DNA of 64,000 bases, taken from NCBI GenBank assembly GCA_964514285.1, contig CAZEQC010000010.1, positions 5,023 to 69,022 of the forward strand, read 5' to 3'. Source of the stretch: SKLM01 sp964514285 (lineage in GTDB: Bacteria; Chloroflexota; Anaerolineae; B4-G1). Position numbers and translations under genes: made by a program. Within the stretch, counting starts at the first letter, position 1. Each line of letters begins with the position of its first letter. Shown here piece after piece: positions 26,023-34,414 of the stretch. The notes below the pieces were generated by a model. The model made no database searches and was not told the origin of the DNA. It was given only the letters and a program-made list of their open reading frames with translations.

Positions 26023-27711
26023 TCACGGGCCCAATGTCGGGCGCGGGTTCTCCTTGCCTGCGTAGGGCTCGATGGGGTAGGGCGTCTCCATCAGAAAGGC
26101 GCGGATCACGTCCGCCATCAGCTTGGGCCGCGTGAGGTGGATCATGTGGCCTGCCCCCTCGACGTAGAAGACCGTCTCGTTGAGCAAGGCGTCCTGGTAC
26201 TGACGGATCACGTCCCAGGCGATGTGGTCGCACTCGCCGGCCAGGACAAGGCTGGGCGTCAGGTTCTCTGCCAGCCGCGGGCGTGGATCGGGCAGCGCCC
26301 GCGCCGTTGCCTCCGTGCGGAGCTCCACGTAGGCGTTGAACCCGGGGTTCTCAACCCGGGGCGCCTGGTCCGCGTCGGCTGTGCAGACCCAGAGCCGGGG
26401 ATCGAAGGATCGCTCCAGCAGCGCGCGCATCTCCCCCTGCGAGGCCAGGTTCTGAGCCGCTTGGGGACCGTAGGGCGTGAGGGCTGACGCCAGGAGCAGC
26501 CGGGGCTCTAGCACGGCGTTGGGGCCGGTGGTAGACGCTGTGCGGGCGTAGGTCTGGAAGAAGGTTTCGTTCGCCAGGGGCGTCGGCGAGTGGAAGACCG
26601 CCTGCCGCACCCGCTCCGGGTAGCGGCTCATATAGCGGGCCGCCAGCTCGGCCCCGGCACCCTGACCCACCAGGACCATCTCGTGGACCCCCAGCTCGCC
26701 CCGGACGGCGTCCAGATCGGCCAAGTCTCTGCCGATCCCGTAGTCCTCGACCCGCGGCAAGAGGGCTGAGCGGCCGCAGCCCGCCCGGTCGTAGAGATAG
26801 ACGTCGAACCCTAGGTCGGCGAACTGGCGGTAGAACGCGCGCTCCGGGGCCAGCACCGCGAGCCCCGGCCCATCGTGGAGGTAGACCAGGGGGGCTTCGG
26901 CGGGCACGCCGGCGGCCGGGTAGTGGTAGTAGGCCAGACGCGAGCCGGTGGAGAGCTCCCAGATGCCCGCGCCCGCCAGGGGCTCCGGCGGGGGCGGTGC
27001 TTCGACCGGGTCGAGGGCCACGAAGGCCAGGATTGCCGCCGCGGCGACCGTCGCCAACCCTCCGACGGTCCAGCTGAAGCGGGCGCGATGGGACGCCTCC
27101 AACCCCTCGGCTATCAGCCAGGAGGAACCCATGGCGAGCAGCAGCAAGGTGAGGAGCCCGGCGGCCGCCAGCAGACACAGGTTTGCGGTCACGGTCGAGA
27201 GGGCCAAGGCCACCTGGAAGGCCATGAGGGCGCTGAACACGATGCCTAGCAGGAGCCCTAGACCGAGGAGGACGCGGAGCGCCCAGCTAGGGGAGGCGAT
27301 CTCCGTGGGATCATCTTCGCCCTCCCGCTCCATCCAGCCCAGGCGCTTGAACCCGGACTCAACCCAGATATTCATAATCCCCATGGCGATGCTGCCCAGG
27401 ATGGCCCATCCGAAGCTCGCGATCTCCAGTCCGGTCAGCAGATCGGTGAGCAGGAGCAGGATCCCATCGATGACGAAGATGAAGAGCCCTGCTGTGGTGA
27501 TGGTCAGGGGCAGCGTCAGGGCCAGCAGGATCGGCCGGACGAAGCGGGTCAGAAGGACGAAGCCCAGGGAGGCGACCCAAGTGCAGAACAACTCATCCCT
27601 GACGCGGATGCCCGGGAGCGCGGTGATGACTACCAGGACGATGTACGTGATGGTGAGGCGGATGATCAGATTGCGGACGTGGCCCAGGAACTGCCGCCAC
27701 CTACGAATCAC
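26023..27711 (-). CDS. Membrane protein fused to an alpha/beta hydrolase lacking the catalytic Ser
   Basis: This 562-residue protein starts at GTG. Residues 1-130 resemble the four-helix Phage_holin_4_2/YvlD-like membrane family (LTITYIVLVVITALPGI, LLTRFVRPILLALTLPLTI). Three or four more helices follow to about residue 240. The C-terminal half is a proline-iminopeptidase-like alpha/beta hydrolase: LVYLHDGPGLAVLAP (oxyanion region), YDRAGCGRSA, a candidate acid in AGECDHIAW, and the His in EGAGHMIHL. The nucleophile elbow, normally G-x-S-x-G, reads VLVGQGAGAE (around residue 350), so Ser is replaced by Gly. It is probably non-catalytic or works differently. The gene overlaps the upstream gene by 11 bases, so the two are likely co-expressed. 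Confidence 0.8.
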   Translation of the reverse strand: MIRRWRQFLGHVRNLIIRLTITYIVLVVITALPGIRVRDELFCTWVASLGFVLLTRFVRPILLALTLPLTITTAGLFIFVIDGILLLLTDLLTGLEIASFGWAILGSIAMGIMNIWVESGFKRLGWMEREGEDDPTEIASPSWALRVLLGLGLLLGIVFSALMAFQVALALSTVTANLCLLAAAGLLTLLLLAMGSSWLIAEGLEASHRARFSWTVGGLATVAAAAILAFVALDPVEAPPPPEPLAGAGIWELSTGSRLAYYHYPAAGVPAEAPLVYLHDGPGLAVLAPERAFYRQFADLGFDVYLYDRAGCGRSALLPRVEDYGIGRDLADLDAVRGELGVHEMVLVGQGAGAELAARYMSRYPERVRQAVFHSPTPLANETFFQTYARTASTTGPNAVLEPRLLLASALTPYGPQAAQNLASQGEMRALLERSFDPRLWVCTADADQAPRVENPGFNAYVELRTEATARALPDPRPRLAENLTPSLVLAGECDHIAWDVIRQYQDALLNETVFYVEGAGHMIHLTRPKLMADVIRAFLMETPYPIEPYAGKENPRPTLGP

Positions 27712-29095
27712 GGCACATCTCCCCGGCGCCAGTGGTCGGTCGCTCGAAGCATGCCCGTGGGTCGTCCCGCGCGTTTAGTCCACCGCCGGGCCAGGTGAGC
27801 TGGCCGGGCAGGCGCCGCTGCCGGCTGCGCGCAGCATGGCTGAACTGGAGCAGGGCCAGGCGGGCGCGGAGCGTCGCACTTCCCGCCGAGCGGACGGCGC
27901 CCCAGGTGGTGAGGGTGATCACCTCGTTCATCGCCTCGCTCCAGGACTTGTAGAAGAGGTCCAGCGTGGCGGTCACACGCTCCCCCGCGGCCTCAATGTT
28001 CCGCACGGCGACGTCCCAGGCCAGGAGATGCATGCCCTTCCCCCACTGAATCGGGTTGCGGCTGCCGAAGTCTTGATCCAACTCGGTGGTCAGGGACAGC
28101 TTCTTGAAGCCGAAGGTGTTCAGCGCGTACCGTCCGGGATCCTCTCCCTCCACCGTGACGGGACGGCTGCCGATCTCCTCCTGGTGGATTTCAGTCTCCG
28201 CGTCCCACGTGTAGCTGTTCTCAATGACGTCGGACTCGGTGACCCGCAGGACGTCCCGGTCGCCGGCGACGATGAGATAATGGACCCGGAGGACGTAGGG
28301 CGTGACGATGCGCCATTTGAGCAGCCGGAGGAAGAACTGGCGGCCGAAGAGGCGAAAGAGCCGCCGCTGCAGGCGATCCTCGTCGCGACCGAGGATGCCC
28401 TGCTTCACCGTCTCGAGATCGGTGAAGCGCGCTATCTGCCGCTTCAGCCAGTTGATGCCTTGTTCGAAGGCCGGGCGCTTACGGATGCCCCGCTTGGGCG
28501 GCGGCTCGTCAGGCGGGGGGCCCGGTACCCCGGCGTCCTCCTCCCGGCGCTCCGCCCGCTCCATCTCCAGCGTGATGGGCCAGAGCTGGCACTCGGCGGT
28601 GCGGCAGTCGAAGCACAGCTCGCCCAGAATGTTGAAGCGGATCTTGGTGCCGTTGGCGTAGACGGTGGGCTCGGCAACCTCCAGATCGAAGGCGATCAGC
28701 TTGTCGGCGTGACGCTGGGCACAGAGGTCGAAGCCGTTGAGGAGGACGGTGTAGGTCTCCTTGCCCATCAGCTCGGGCGCCAGATCGAGGTCGTCGACCC
28801 GGATGCGAAAGGCGGTGGTCATCGCCCGGGGGCATTCAACCGTCGTCTCGCCGCAGCCCTCCTGGAAGCCCACCCCGGCGGCCTCGACGTGGGTGACGTA
28901 CTCCGAGAAACGGGCCACGTCCCCGCCGGTGCCGGAGGCGGCCGTGTGGCCCACGACGGCCCCTTGCCCCTGATTGGCGGGCTGGTGAGGGCGGACATAG
29001 CTGCCCAGGCGGTTGAGGCGGTGATTGTACGCCCAGGCGTGGTGGAAGCCCTGCCAGATGGTCGCCGACGCGTCGCCGATGGCGTCAAGTGACAT
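27701..29095 (-). CDS. Protein of unknown function (464 aa)
   Basis: This 464-residue protein is not recognised. It has no signal peptide and no obvious membrane helix. The N-terminal half has Cys residues in CGETTVEC, ELCFDCRTAEC and DLCAQRH that could bind metal or form disulfides. The central region is basic and Arg/Lys-rich (PPPKRGIRKRPAFEQ, RLQRRLFRLFGRQFFLRLLKW). The last 60 residues are low-complexity and may owe their sequence to overlap with the next gene. The start ATG is preceded only by a weak ribosome binding site. It lies 35 bases after the ZIP gene and overlaps the hydrolase gene by 11 bases, which suggests a functional link with that membrane protein. Confidence 0.65.
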   Translation of the reverse strand: MSLDAIGDASATIWQGFHHAWAYNHRLNRLGSYVRPHQPANQGQGAVVGHTAASGTGGDVARFSEYVTHVEAAGVGFQEGCGETTVECPRAMTTAFRIRVDDLDLAPELMGKETYTVLLNGFDLCAQRHADKLIAFDLEVAEPTVYANGTKIRFNILGELCFDCRTAECQLWPITLEMERAERREEDAGVPGPPPDEPPPKRGIRKRPAFEQGINWLKRQIARFTDLETVKQGILGRDEDRLQRRLFRLFGRQFFLRLLKWRIVTPYVLRVHYLIVAGDRDVLRVTESDVIENSYTWDAETEIHQEEIGSRPVTVEGEDPGRYALNTFGFKKLSLTTELDQDFGSRNPIQWGKGMHLLAWDVAVRNIEAAGERVTATLDLFYKSWSEAMNEVITLTTWGAVRSAGSATLRARLALLQFSHAARSRQRRLPGQLTWPGGGLNARDDPRACFERPTTGAGEMCRDS

Positions 29096-29130
29096 CGTTG
29101 CTGCCGCTAGCTGAGCCCTAAGCGCAGCCG

Positions 29131-30027
29131 TCAGGCCATCAGCAGCAAGCTGAGGGCCATGACGACCATCCCGGCCAGGAGCCCGAAGAGGCTGTCGTGC
29201 CCCTTACCGTAGGCCCGGCTGGTGGGCAGCAGCTCATCGAGGCTGATGTAGACCATGATCCCCGCCACAGCGGCGAACAGCAGGCCCATCACCTGGGGGG
29301 GCATGACGCCGCCCTCGCCTCTCACGATCACGCGCAGGGCGAAGTAGGCGATGGCCGCGCCGATCGGTTCCGATATGCCGCTGAGCGACGAATAGAGAAA
29401 GGCCTTGGCGCGGTCGCCGGTGGCGTAGTAGACGGGCACCGAGACGCTGACGCCCTCCGGGATGTTGTGCAGCGCGACGGCCACGGCGATGGCCGCCCCC
29501 AGCGTAGGATCCTGAAGGGCCGCGAGAAAGGTGGCCAGGCCCTCGGGGAAGTTGTGGATCCCGATGGCCAGGGCCGAAAAGAGGCCCATTCGGAGCAGGT
29601 CGTCCCCCCCGGCCTCCTCTTCTTGAGGACCGGTGGACTGATGTTTATGATAGACAGCCGTTAGCTCAGGATTGCGCTCAGCGCAATCACGGAGCGCAGC
29701 CCTGGCTTGCTTCGTGTGGGGCTCGTGCGGGTTCTCCGCCTCCGGAATCAAACGGTCGATGAGGCCGATGACGGCGATCCCGGCGAAGAAGGCAGCGACG
29801 TTGACCCACGCTCCCCGGGTCTCCCCATAGGCCGTCGTCAGCGCCTCCTGGCCCTTGCTCAGAATCTCCACGAAGGAGACGTAGATCATCACGCCGGCCG
29901 AGAAGCCGGTCGAAACCGAAAGGAAGCGGAAGTTGGTCCGCTTGGCGAAGAAGGCGATCCCGCTCCCGATCCCGGTGGCCAGGCCGGCGAAGAGGGTCAG
30001 TCCTAGGGCAATCCAGACGTTTGTCAT
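29131..30027 (-). CDS. ZIP family divalent metal transporter (ZupT-like)
   Basis: This 298-residue membrane protein has eight predicted helices. The ZIP metal-binding motifs are present in helix IV (HNFPEG) and helix V (HNIPEG), and a variable hydrophilic loop between helices III and IV contains His residues (YHKHQ). ZupT-type carriers import Zn2+, Fe2+ or Mn2+ across the cytoplasmic membrane. The start is taken as ATG 30027 because it begins just before the first helix; an upstream in-frame TTG at 30048 adds seven residues. No metal regulator box was recognised upstream. Confidence 0.92.
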   Translation of the reverse strand: MTNVWIALGLTLFAGLATGIGSGIAFFAKRTNFRFLSVSTGFSAGVMIYVSFVEILSKGQEALTTAYGETRGAWVNVAAFFAGIAVIGLIDRLIPEAENPHEPHTKQARAALRDCAERNPELTAVYHKHQSTGPQEEEAGGDDLLRMGLFSALAIGIHNFPEGLATFLAALQDPTLGAAIAVAVALHNIPEGVSVSVPVYYATGDRAKAFLYSSLSGISEPIGAAIAYFALRVIVRGEGGVMPPQVMGLLFAAVAGIMVYISLDELLPTSRAYGKGHDSLFGLLAGMVVMALSLLLMA

Positions 30028-30138
30028 AGGTCCATCGTTTCCTCTCAATCATCAGCTGCTTGATGGCTTTGGTCTGGGGGGATTCTACCGCAAGAGGACG
30101 TCGCCGTAAAGGATGGGCAAGGCTGCTGCATGTTCAGA

Positions 30139-30172
30139 GACCCCCGAGGTTTCCTGATAACCTCGGGGGGTC
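30139..30172. terminator. Strong hairpin between BMP lipoprotein and ZIP genes
   Basis: GACCCCCGAGGTT pairs with AACCTCGGGGGGTC around a 7-base loop. It lies just after the stop of the minus-strand BMP gene. No T-run follows on either strand, so it may be a pause/stability structure rather than a true intrinsic terminator. Confidence 0.5.
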
Positions 30173-30187
30173 AGGCTGTCGATTCTG

Positions 30188-31285
30188 CTATTCGGGAATC
30201 TGACCGACCACGCCCTCAACCAGCCAGTTGAAGGAGAGCAGAGCCTCGTCCGTCATCGTCTCCCCCTCGGCCACCTGCAGCTCTCCGTCCTGATCCTTGA
30301 TGGGGCCAGTGAAGGGGTGCAGGTCCCCGTTCATGATCTCCTCGTTGGCCGCCTCCACCTCGTCTCGGACATTCTGGGGGACCATGTCGCCGAAGGGCGC
30401 CAGCTCCAGGACGCCGTCGGACATGTGGCCCCAGTAGGCGTGGGTCTCCCACGCGTCGTTGTAGGCTTTCTCGACGGTATCCTTGTAGTAGACGCCCCAA
30501 TCCCAGATCGGCGCCGTCAGCACGGCGTCCGGCGCCACGTCCTGGGAGATAGCGTTGTAGCCGATGGCGTAGACGCCGTTCTCCTGGGCCAGCTTGTCCG
30601 GCTCGGTGGAGTCGCTCTCACGGGCGATGACGTCGGCCCCGGTGTCCAGCAAGGCCTGAGCCGCCTCGCGCTCCGCCGGGGGGTTGAACCAGTCCATAAT
30701 CCAGACCAGGTGGAGCTCGGCGTCCGGATTCACCGACCGGGCGCCCAAGGCGAAGGCGTTCAGGTTGCGCACCACCTCGGGGATGGGGTAGGGCGCCACG
30801 TAGCCGAGGATGTTCGATTCGGTCATCCGCCCGGCCGTGATGCCGGCCAGATACCAACCCTCGTAGCCGCGGCCGTCGTAGATAGCGACGTTGTCGGCCG
30901 TCTTGTAGCCGGTGCAGTGCTCGAATATGACGTCCGGGTGATCCTTGGCCACCTCCATCACGGCGTCCATGTAGCCGAACGACGTGGCGAAGATCATATC
31001 GTAGCCGTCCTCGGCGTAGTCGCGGATGACGCGCTCGGCGTCGGGCCCCTCGGGCACGTTCTCGCTGTAGGCCGTCTCGACGTAGTCGAAGGCCTCATCG
31101 AGGTTCTGTCGTCCCTGGTCGTGGGCATAGCTCCAGCCCAGGTCGCCGACCGGGCCGACGTAGACGTAAGCGACCTTGAAGGTATCTCCGCCGCCCTGAC
31201 CTCCTCCGCCCAGGCCGGCGCAGCTCGCGGTGGCGATGCTTGTGGCCAGCAGCAGAGCGGCCAGCAACCAGTGTCTCGTCCTCAT
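30188..31285 (-). CDS. BMP family substrate-binding lipoprotein
   Basis: This 365-residue exported lipoprotein has a signal peptide MRTRHWLLAALLLATSIATA and lipobox TASC, then a Gly-rich linker. The mature part matches the BMP/Med (PnrA-like) periplasmic-binding family: VAYVYVGPVGDLGWSYAHDQG, IFATSFGYMDAVMEVA, EGWYLAGITAGRM, and VNPDAELHLVWIMDWFNPPAE. Family members bind nucleosides for an ABC importer. No permease or ATPase gene is adjacent, so the rest of the transporter is elsewhere. AAAGGAGG lies upstream of the ATG. Confidence 0.92.
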   Translation of the reverse strand: MRTRHWLLAALLLATSIATASCAGLGGGGQGGGDTFKVAYVYVGPVGDLGWSYAHDQGRQNLDEAFDYVETAYSENVPEGPDAERVIRDYAEDGYDMIFATSFGYMDAVMEVAKDHPDVIFEHCTGYKTADNVAIYDGRGYEGWYLAGITAGRMTESNILGYVAPYPIPEVVRNLNAFALGARSVNPDAELHLVWIMDWFNPPAEREAAQALLDTGADVIARESDSTEPDKLAQENGVYAIGYNAISQDVAPDAVLTAPIWDWGVYYKDTVEKAYNDAWETHAYWGHMSDGVLELAPFGDMVPQNVRDEVEAANEEIMNGDLHPFTGPIKDQDGELQVAEGETMTDEALLSFNWLVEGVVGQIPE

Positions 31286-31472
31286 TGTCTCTAGCCTCCT
31301 TTATGATGTGGCATATGTGGTAAGCGGTGCTCGAAAACGGTTGTGATCTTCCCATGGGTTGTCATGGGGCCGAAGCTGGCGTCCGGCCCCATTATAAACC
31401 AGGCTGGGCAGAAATCAAAGCCCAGGAGCCAGAAAGCGTTCGAGATCGTAGACTCCTAGCTGCGGAGGTAAG

Positions 31473-31500
31473 TTGACAATTGGTGATGGTGTGTTATGAT
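31473..31500 (+). promoter_or_regulatory. Promoter of the ilvE leader
   Basis: TTGACA at 31473-31478 and TATGAT at 31495-31500, spacer 16 bases. Transcription would start near 31507, 30 bases before the leader-peptide ATG. The upstream region back to 31286 is the divergent gap with the BMP gene and shows no other recognisable element. Confidence 0.75.
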
Positions 31501-31536
31501 GCTTCATCAAGATTTGAGCTAAGAGTTGAGTGTGCT

Positions 31537-31638
31537 ATGTCTATGGCGCTTATGATCCTGACAAGCGGCATTCCCGCCCCTATTAAGCCTATTCTCGTCC
31601 TTAGCGAGAGGGTTGAGCCTGGGAGGCTGTCAGGGTAA
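31537..31638 (+). CDS. Leader peptide (33 aa) of ilvE attenuator
   Basis: This 33-codon ORF lies between a strong promoter and an intrinsic terminator. It is rich in branched-chain residues: MSMALMILTSGI near the start and PIKPILVLSE in the middle, giving four Ile, two Val and five Leu codons. The message after the ILVL run can form two exclusive folds. One is a hairpin AGCCT-GGG-AGGCT (31616-31628). The other pairs TGGGAGGCTG (31620-31629) with CAGCCCCCA (31671-31679), with one A bulged, which would block the terminator. This is the classical ribosome-position attenuation arrangement for branched-chain amino acid genes. An alternative start is the ATG at 31543; no strong ribosome binding site is visible for either. 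Confidence 0.7.
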   Translation: MSMALMILTSGIPAPIKPILVLSERVEPGRLSG

Positions 31639-31671
31639 TCGGGGACTGAGTCCCATCATCTTTCGAGCCCC

Positions 31672-31695
31672 AGCCCCCACATCGGGGGCTTTTTT
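31672..31695 (+). terminator. Attenuator terminator upstream of ilvE
   Basis: AGCCCCC (31672-31678) pairs with GGGGGCT (31684-31690) around a 5-base loop and is followed by six T. It lies 113 bases before the ilvE ATG on the same strand. A small GGGAC-TGA-GTCCC hairpin (31642-31654) precedes it. Confidence 0.85.
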
Positions 31696-31808
31696 GTTGG
31701 TTGGGCGCACGCGCCGGATGCAGGCTCGGGGCCAGGTCCGGCTGGAGCATGGCCCCATCAAGTGAATCACCATTCGCGGTCAAGAGGAGATGACCAAAGG
31801 AGAAAACG

Positions 31809-32732
31809 ATGACGATGAAGAAGAGCGAGTCCATCTGGTTCAATGGGGAACTGATCCCGTGGGACGAGGCCCAGGTTCACGCCGCGGCTCACGTCCTCCA
31901 CTACGGATCCAGCGTGTTCGAGGGCATTCGGGCCTACGCGACGGACGACGGGCCGGCCGTCTTCTGCCTCGATGCCCACGTCGACCGTCTGTTCAACTCG
32001 GCCAAGGTCTACCGCATGGCGATTCCCTATAGCAAGGAGGAGATCCGACGGGCGATCCTGGAGACGGTGCGGGCCAACGGCCTTGAGTCGTGCTACATCC
32101 GCCCCCTGGTCTACCGTGGTTTCGAGTCCTTTAGCATCGATCCGACGCCGTGCCCGGTGGGCGTCGCTATCATCGCCATCGAGTGGGGGCGCTACCTGGG
32201 ACCGGAGGCGATCGAGGAAGGCGTGGACGTGGGCGTGAGCTCCTGGCGGCGGATGGCGCCGGGCACGTTTCCGGCTGCGGCCAAGGTGGGCGGGCAGTAC
32301 ATCAACTCGCAGTTGATCGCCATGGAGGCCCACGAGCACGGCTACGTGGAGGGGATCGCCCTGGACGCCAACGGCTACGTGAGCGAGGGGAGCGGGGAGA
32401 ACCTGTTCATGGTGAGCCGCGGCGACGTGATGACCCCGCCGCTGGCCGCCTCGATCCTGGAGGGGGTGACCCGGCGCTGCGTGGTGACCCTGGCGGAGGA
32501 GGCCGGGCATCCGGTGCGGGAGGTCTTCATCCCCCGCGAGGCGCTCTACATGGCCGACGAGGTCTTCTTCACCGGCACGGCGGCGGAGATCACACCGGTG
32601 CGCTCGATCGATGGTATTCCGGTTGGCCCAGGGGAGCGTGGTCCGGTGACGGAGGGTTTGCAGGAGACGTTCTTCGGTATCACCAGTGGGGCGCTTGAGG
32701 ATCGCCACGGTTGGCTGACGGCTGTTCAGTAG
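31809..32732 (+). CDS. ilvE: Branched-chain amino acid aminotransferase
   Basis: This 307-residue fold-type IV PLP enzyme transfers the amino group between glutamate and 2-oxo acids of Val, Ile and Leu, the last step of all three pathways. The family pattern is clear: WFNGELIPWDEAQVHAAAHV, VFEGIRAY, RPLVYRG, the PLP-lysine region AAAKVGGQYINSQL, the EGSGENLFMV phosphate-binding segment and FFTGTAAEITPV. AAAGGAG precedes ATG 31809. It is the first gene of the branched-chain locus and is probably regulated by the attenuator upstream. Confidence 0.95.
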   Translation: MTMKKSESIWFNGELIPWDEAQVHAAAHVLHYGSSVFEGIRAYATDDGPAVFCLDAHVDRLFNSAKVYRMAIPYSKEEIRRAILETVRANGLESCYIRPLVYRGFESFSIDPTPCPVGVAIIAIEWGRYLGPEAIEEGVDVGVSSWRRMAPGTFPAAAKVGGQYINSQLIAMEAHEHGYVEGIALDANGYVSEGSGENLFMVSRGDVMTPPLAASILEGVTRRCVVTLAEEAGHPVREVFIPREALYMADEVFFTGTAAEITPVRSIDGIPVGPGERGPVTEGLQETFFGITSGALEDRHGWLTAVQ

Positions 32733-32847
32733 AGGGTAGCCAAGGCCTGGTCCAGTCGCTCCTCGTGGCTTTCCAGTCTGCGGGAGCGTGGGGAGACTGC
32801 GACGGCGGCGTGGCGGCGAAGCTGACGAGGGCGTGAGGGCTGGTTTG

Positions 32848-33744
32848 ATGGTTCGAGAAGGTGAGGTGACGGAGTTTATGGATGAGCTTCTGAGTGGCAA
32901 GGCCCTGGCTTTCATCGGCAGCGGCACGATGGCCGAGGCGATGATCCAGGTGTTGGTCAATAAGACGCTGGTCGCCCCGGCCCACATCTGTGCCAGCGGT
33001 CCGAGGGAGGAGCGGGCGGAGGAGCTGAACCGGCGCTACGACGTCGTGGGGACGACGGACAACCGAGAGGCCGCGGAGGCCGCCGACGTGGTGATGCTCT
33101 CAGTGAAGCCGCAGGTGCTGCCGACGGTGTTGAGGGAGCTGCGAGGATTGATCTTCCCGGAGGCTCTGGTGATGTCGATCGTGGCCGGCATGGGCATCGA
33201 AACCATCGCCTCCGGTCTTGATCACCAGGCGGTGGTGCGGGCTATGCCCAACACGCCGGCGCAGATCGGCCAGGGGATGACGGTTTGGACGGCGTCGGAC
33301 GGCGTGAGCGAGGTGCAGCAGGCGCAGGCGCGGGCCATCTTGGAGGCCATGGGGCGTGAGCTCTACGTCGAGGACGAGGGCATGTTGGATATGGCCACGG
33401 CGGTGAGCGGCACCGGTCCCACCTACGTCTTTCTGATGATGGAAGCCCTGACCGATGCCGCCGTCCATCTCGGCTTCTCGCGTCGCGTAGCGGAGGAGTT
33501 GGTGACCCAGACGGTTCTCGGCTCGGCGAGCTTCGCCTGTCAGTCGGAACGGCATCTGGCCGAGATGCGGAACATGGTCACCTCGCCGGGCGGCACCAGC
33601 GCCGAGGCGATCTACCAGCTGGAGAAGGGAAGCCTGCGGACAGTGCTATCGAAGGCCGTTTGGGCTGCCTACCAGAAGTCGAGGCTGCTGGGGAAGTCGA
33701 ATCATACACCCAGCGACCCCAACGGGTTCTCCTCGGTGGAGTAG
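32848..33744 (+). CDS. proC: Pyrroline-5-carboxylate reductase
   Basis: This protein of about 298 residues catalyses the last step of proline synthesis, NAD(P)H-dependent reduction of pyrroline-5-carboxylate. The Rossmann motif is ALAFIGSGTMAEAMI. Other family blocks are MLSVKPQVLP, VVRAMPNTPAQIGQG and the signature region AVSGTGPTYVFLMMEAL, then MVTSPGGTSAEAIYQLE. ATG 32848 is used; ATG 32878 (MDELLSGKALAF) would fit the family N-terminus equally well and gives 288 residues. It lies between ilvE and the ilvB leader. A GCCCCG/CGGGGC hairpin (33841-33855) lies after its stop, without a T-run. Confidence 0.93.
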   Translation: MVREGEVTEFMDELLSGKALAFIGSGTMAEAMIQVLVNKTLVAPAHICASGPREERAEELNRRYDVVGTTDNREAAEAADVVMLSVKPQVLPTVLRELRGLIFPEALVMSIVAGMGIETIASGLDHQAVVRAMPNTPAQIGQGMTVWTASDGVSEVQQAQARAILEAMGRELYVEDEGMLDMATAVSGTGPTYVFLMMEALTDAAVHLGFSRRVAEELVTQTVLGSASFACQSERHLAEMRNMVTSPGGTSAEAIYQLEKGSLRTVLSKAVWAAYQKSRLLGKSNHTPSDPNGFSSVE

Positions 33745-33959
33745 TGCTCTTTCGCACAAAGGGCCTTGATCTTTCCCCGCTCCCAGTCACCGTCTCGGAG
33801 GCGGTTTGGCCCAGACGAGGTTCGGTAGCGGGTGTCGGTCGCCCCGAGACGGGGCTTAGAGCACCTGAGAAGTCCAGATTAGACGCGTGTTGTGACACCG
33901 GAAGAGGGCCCTCCGTGGCCAGCGTTTACAATCCGTTAAAAGTAAGGTGGGGTTGCGGC

Positions 33960-33987
33960 TTGACAAGCGCTGGATACGTCCTATAAT
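33960..33987 (+). promoter_or_regulatory. Promoter of the ilvBNC-leu operon
   Basis: TTGACA at 33960-33965 and a perfect TATAAT at 33982-33987, spacer 16 bases. It is the strongest sigma70-type promoter in the window. Transcription would start near 33994 and run through two attenuators in series before ilvB. Confidence 0.85.
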
Positions 33988-34038
33988 GGCACGTAATCTG
34001 GCTACGGGATCAATCAGTTCATTGTGGCAAATCATTTT

Positions 34039-34110
34039 ATGAGATCAAGAGCGTTGCGCGCTATTCTTATTCTGCCCGTTCTGCTCCTCGTCGTTATCGG
34101 GGGGCCTTGA
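34039..34110 (+). CDS. ilvB leader peptide 1 (23 aa)
   Basis: This 23-codon ORF carries the block AILILPVLLLVVI near its C-terminus, almost uninterrupted Ile, Leu and Val codons, which is the hallmark of leader peptides of branched-chain amino acid operons. Directly after the stop, CGCTGGGC (34113-34120) is the exact complement of GCCCAGCG (34152-34159), which spans the 5' arm and loop of the following terminator. A ribosome stalled in the block would leave that antiterminator free to form. No strong Shine-Dalgarno precedes the ATG. Confidence 0.85.
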   Translation: MRSRALRAILILPVLLLVVIGGP

Positions 34111-34144
34111 GTCGCTGGGCATTGCGCTTCAGTCTAACGTAGCC

Positions 34145-34173
34145 AAAAGCCGCCCAGCGAGGCGGCTTTTTTG
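34145..34173 (+). terminator. ilvB attenuator terminator 1
   Basis: AAAAGCCGCC (34145-34154) pairs with GGCGGCTTTT (34161-34170), 6-base loop, followed by T. Its 5' arm overlaps the sequence that pairs with the antiterminator at 34113-34120. Confidence 0.9.
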
Positions 34174-34212
34174 TTTTCTTTGACTGCCGAATCGAAAGCC
34201 TAGGGTGTGACG

Positions 34213-34386
34213 ATGATGAGGACGACGGAGAGTCCCGATCAAACCCATAGAATGACCCACTCGGTCATCCGGCAAAGTGCTGGAACCGGACTGTTGTCCG
34301 GGCTCCTCATTGGGCTTCTACTTGTCATCGTTATTAGTGGCCTCCTGCTTAGTCAGGAGGGTCCGGAGGTTGGGATGGCACCTTAG
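34213..34386 (+). CDS. ilvB leader peptide 2 (57 aa)
   Basis: This 57-codon ORF begins 40 bases after terminator 1. Its second half contains GLLSGLLIGLLLVIVISG then LLLS, about eleven Leu, four Ile and several Val codons, which would make a second branched-chain sensor. The codons for GLLLSQEG form a hairpin (CCTCCTG with CAGGAGG, 34341-34360). GGTTGGG (34368-34374) is the exact complement of CCCAACC (34422-34428) in the second terminator, giving a second antiterminator. The start could be ATG 34213, 34216 or 34252; the last would give a 44-residue peptide more like known leaders. The hydrophobic stretch could also form a membrane helix. Confidence 0.7.
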   Translation: MMRTTESPDQTHRMTHSVIRQSAGTGLLSGLLIGLLLVIVISGLLLSQEGPEVGMAP

Positions 34387-34414
34387 GCAGCGCAAGAGCC
34401 GAGGAGCTAGTGAG

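Noticed and set aside
33660..33986. 108-codon plus-strand ORF overlapping the end of proC
   Set aside because: It lies mostly in the proC frame shadow and the promoter region and has no ribosome binding site or family pattern.
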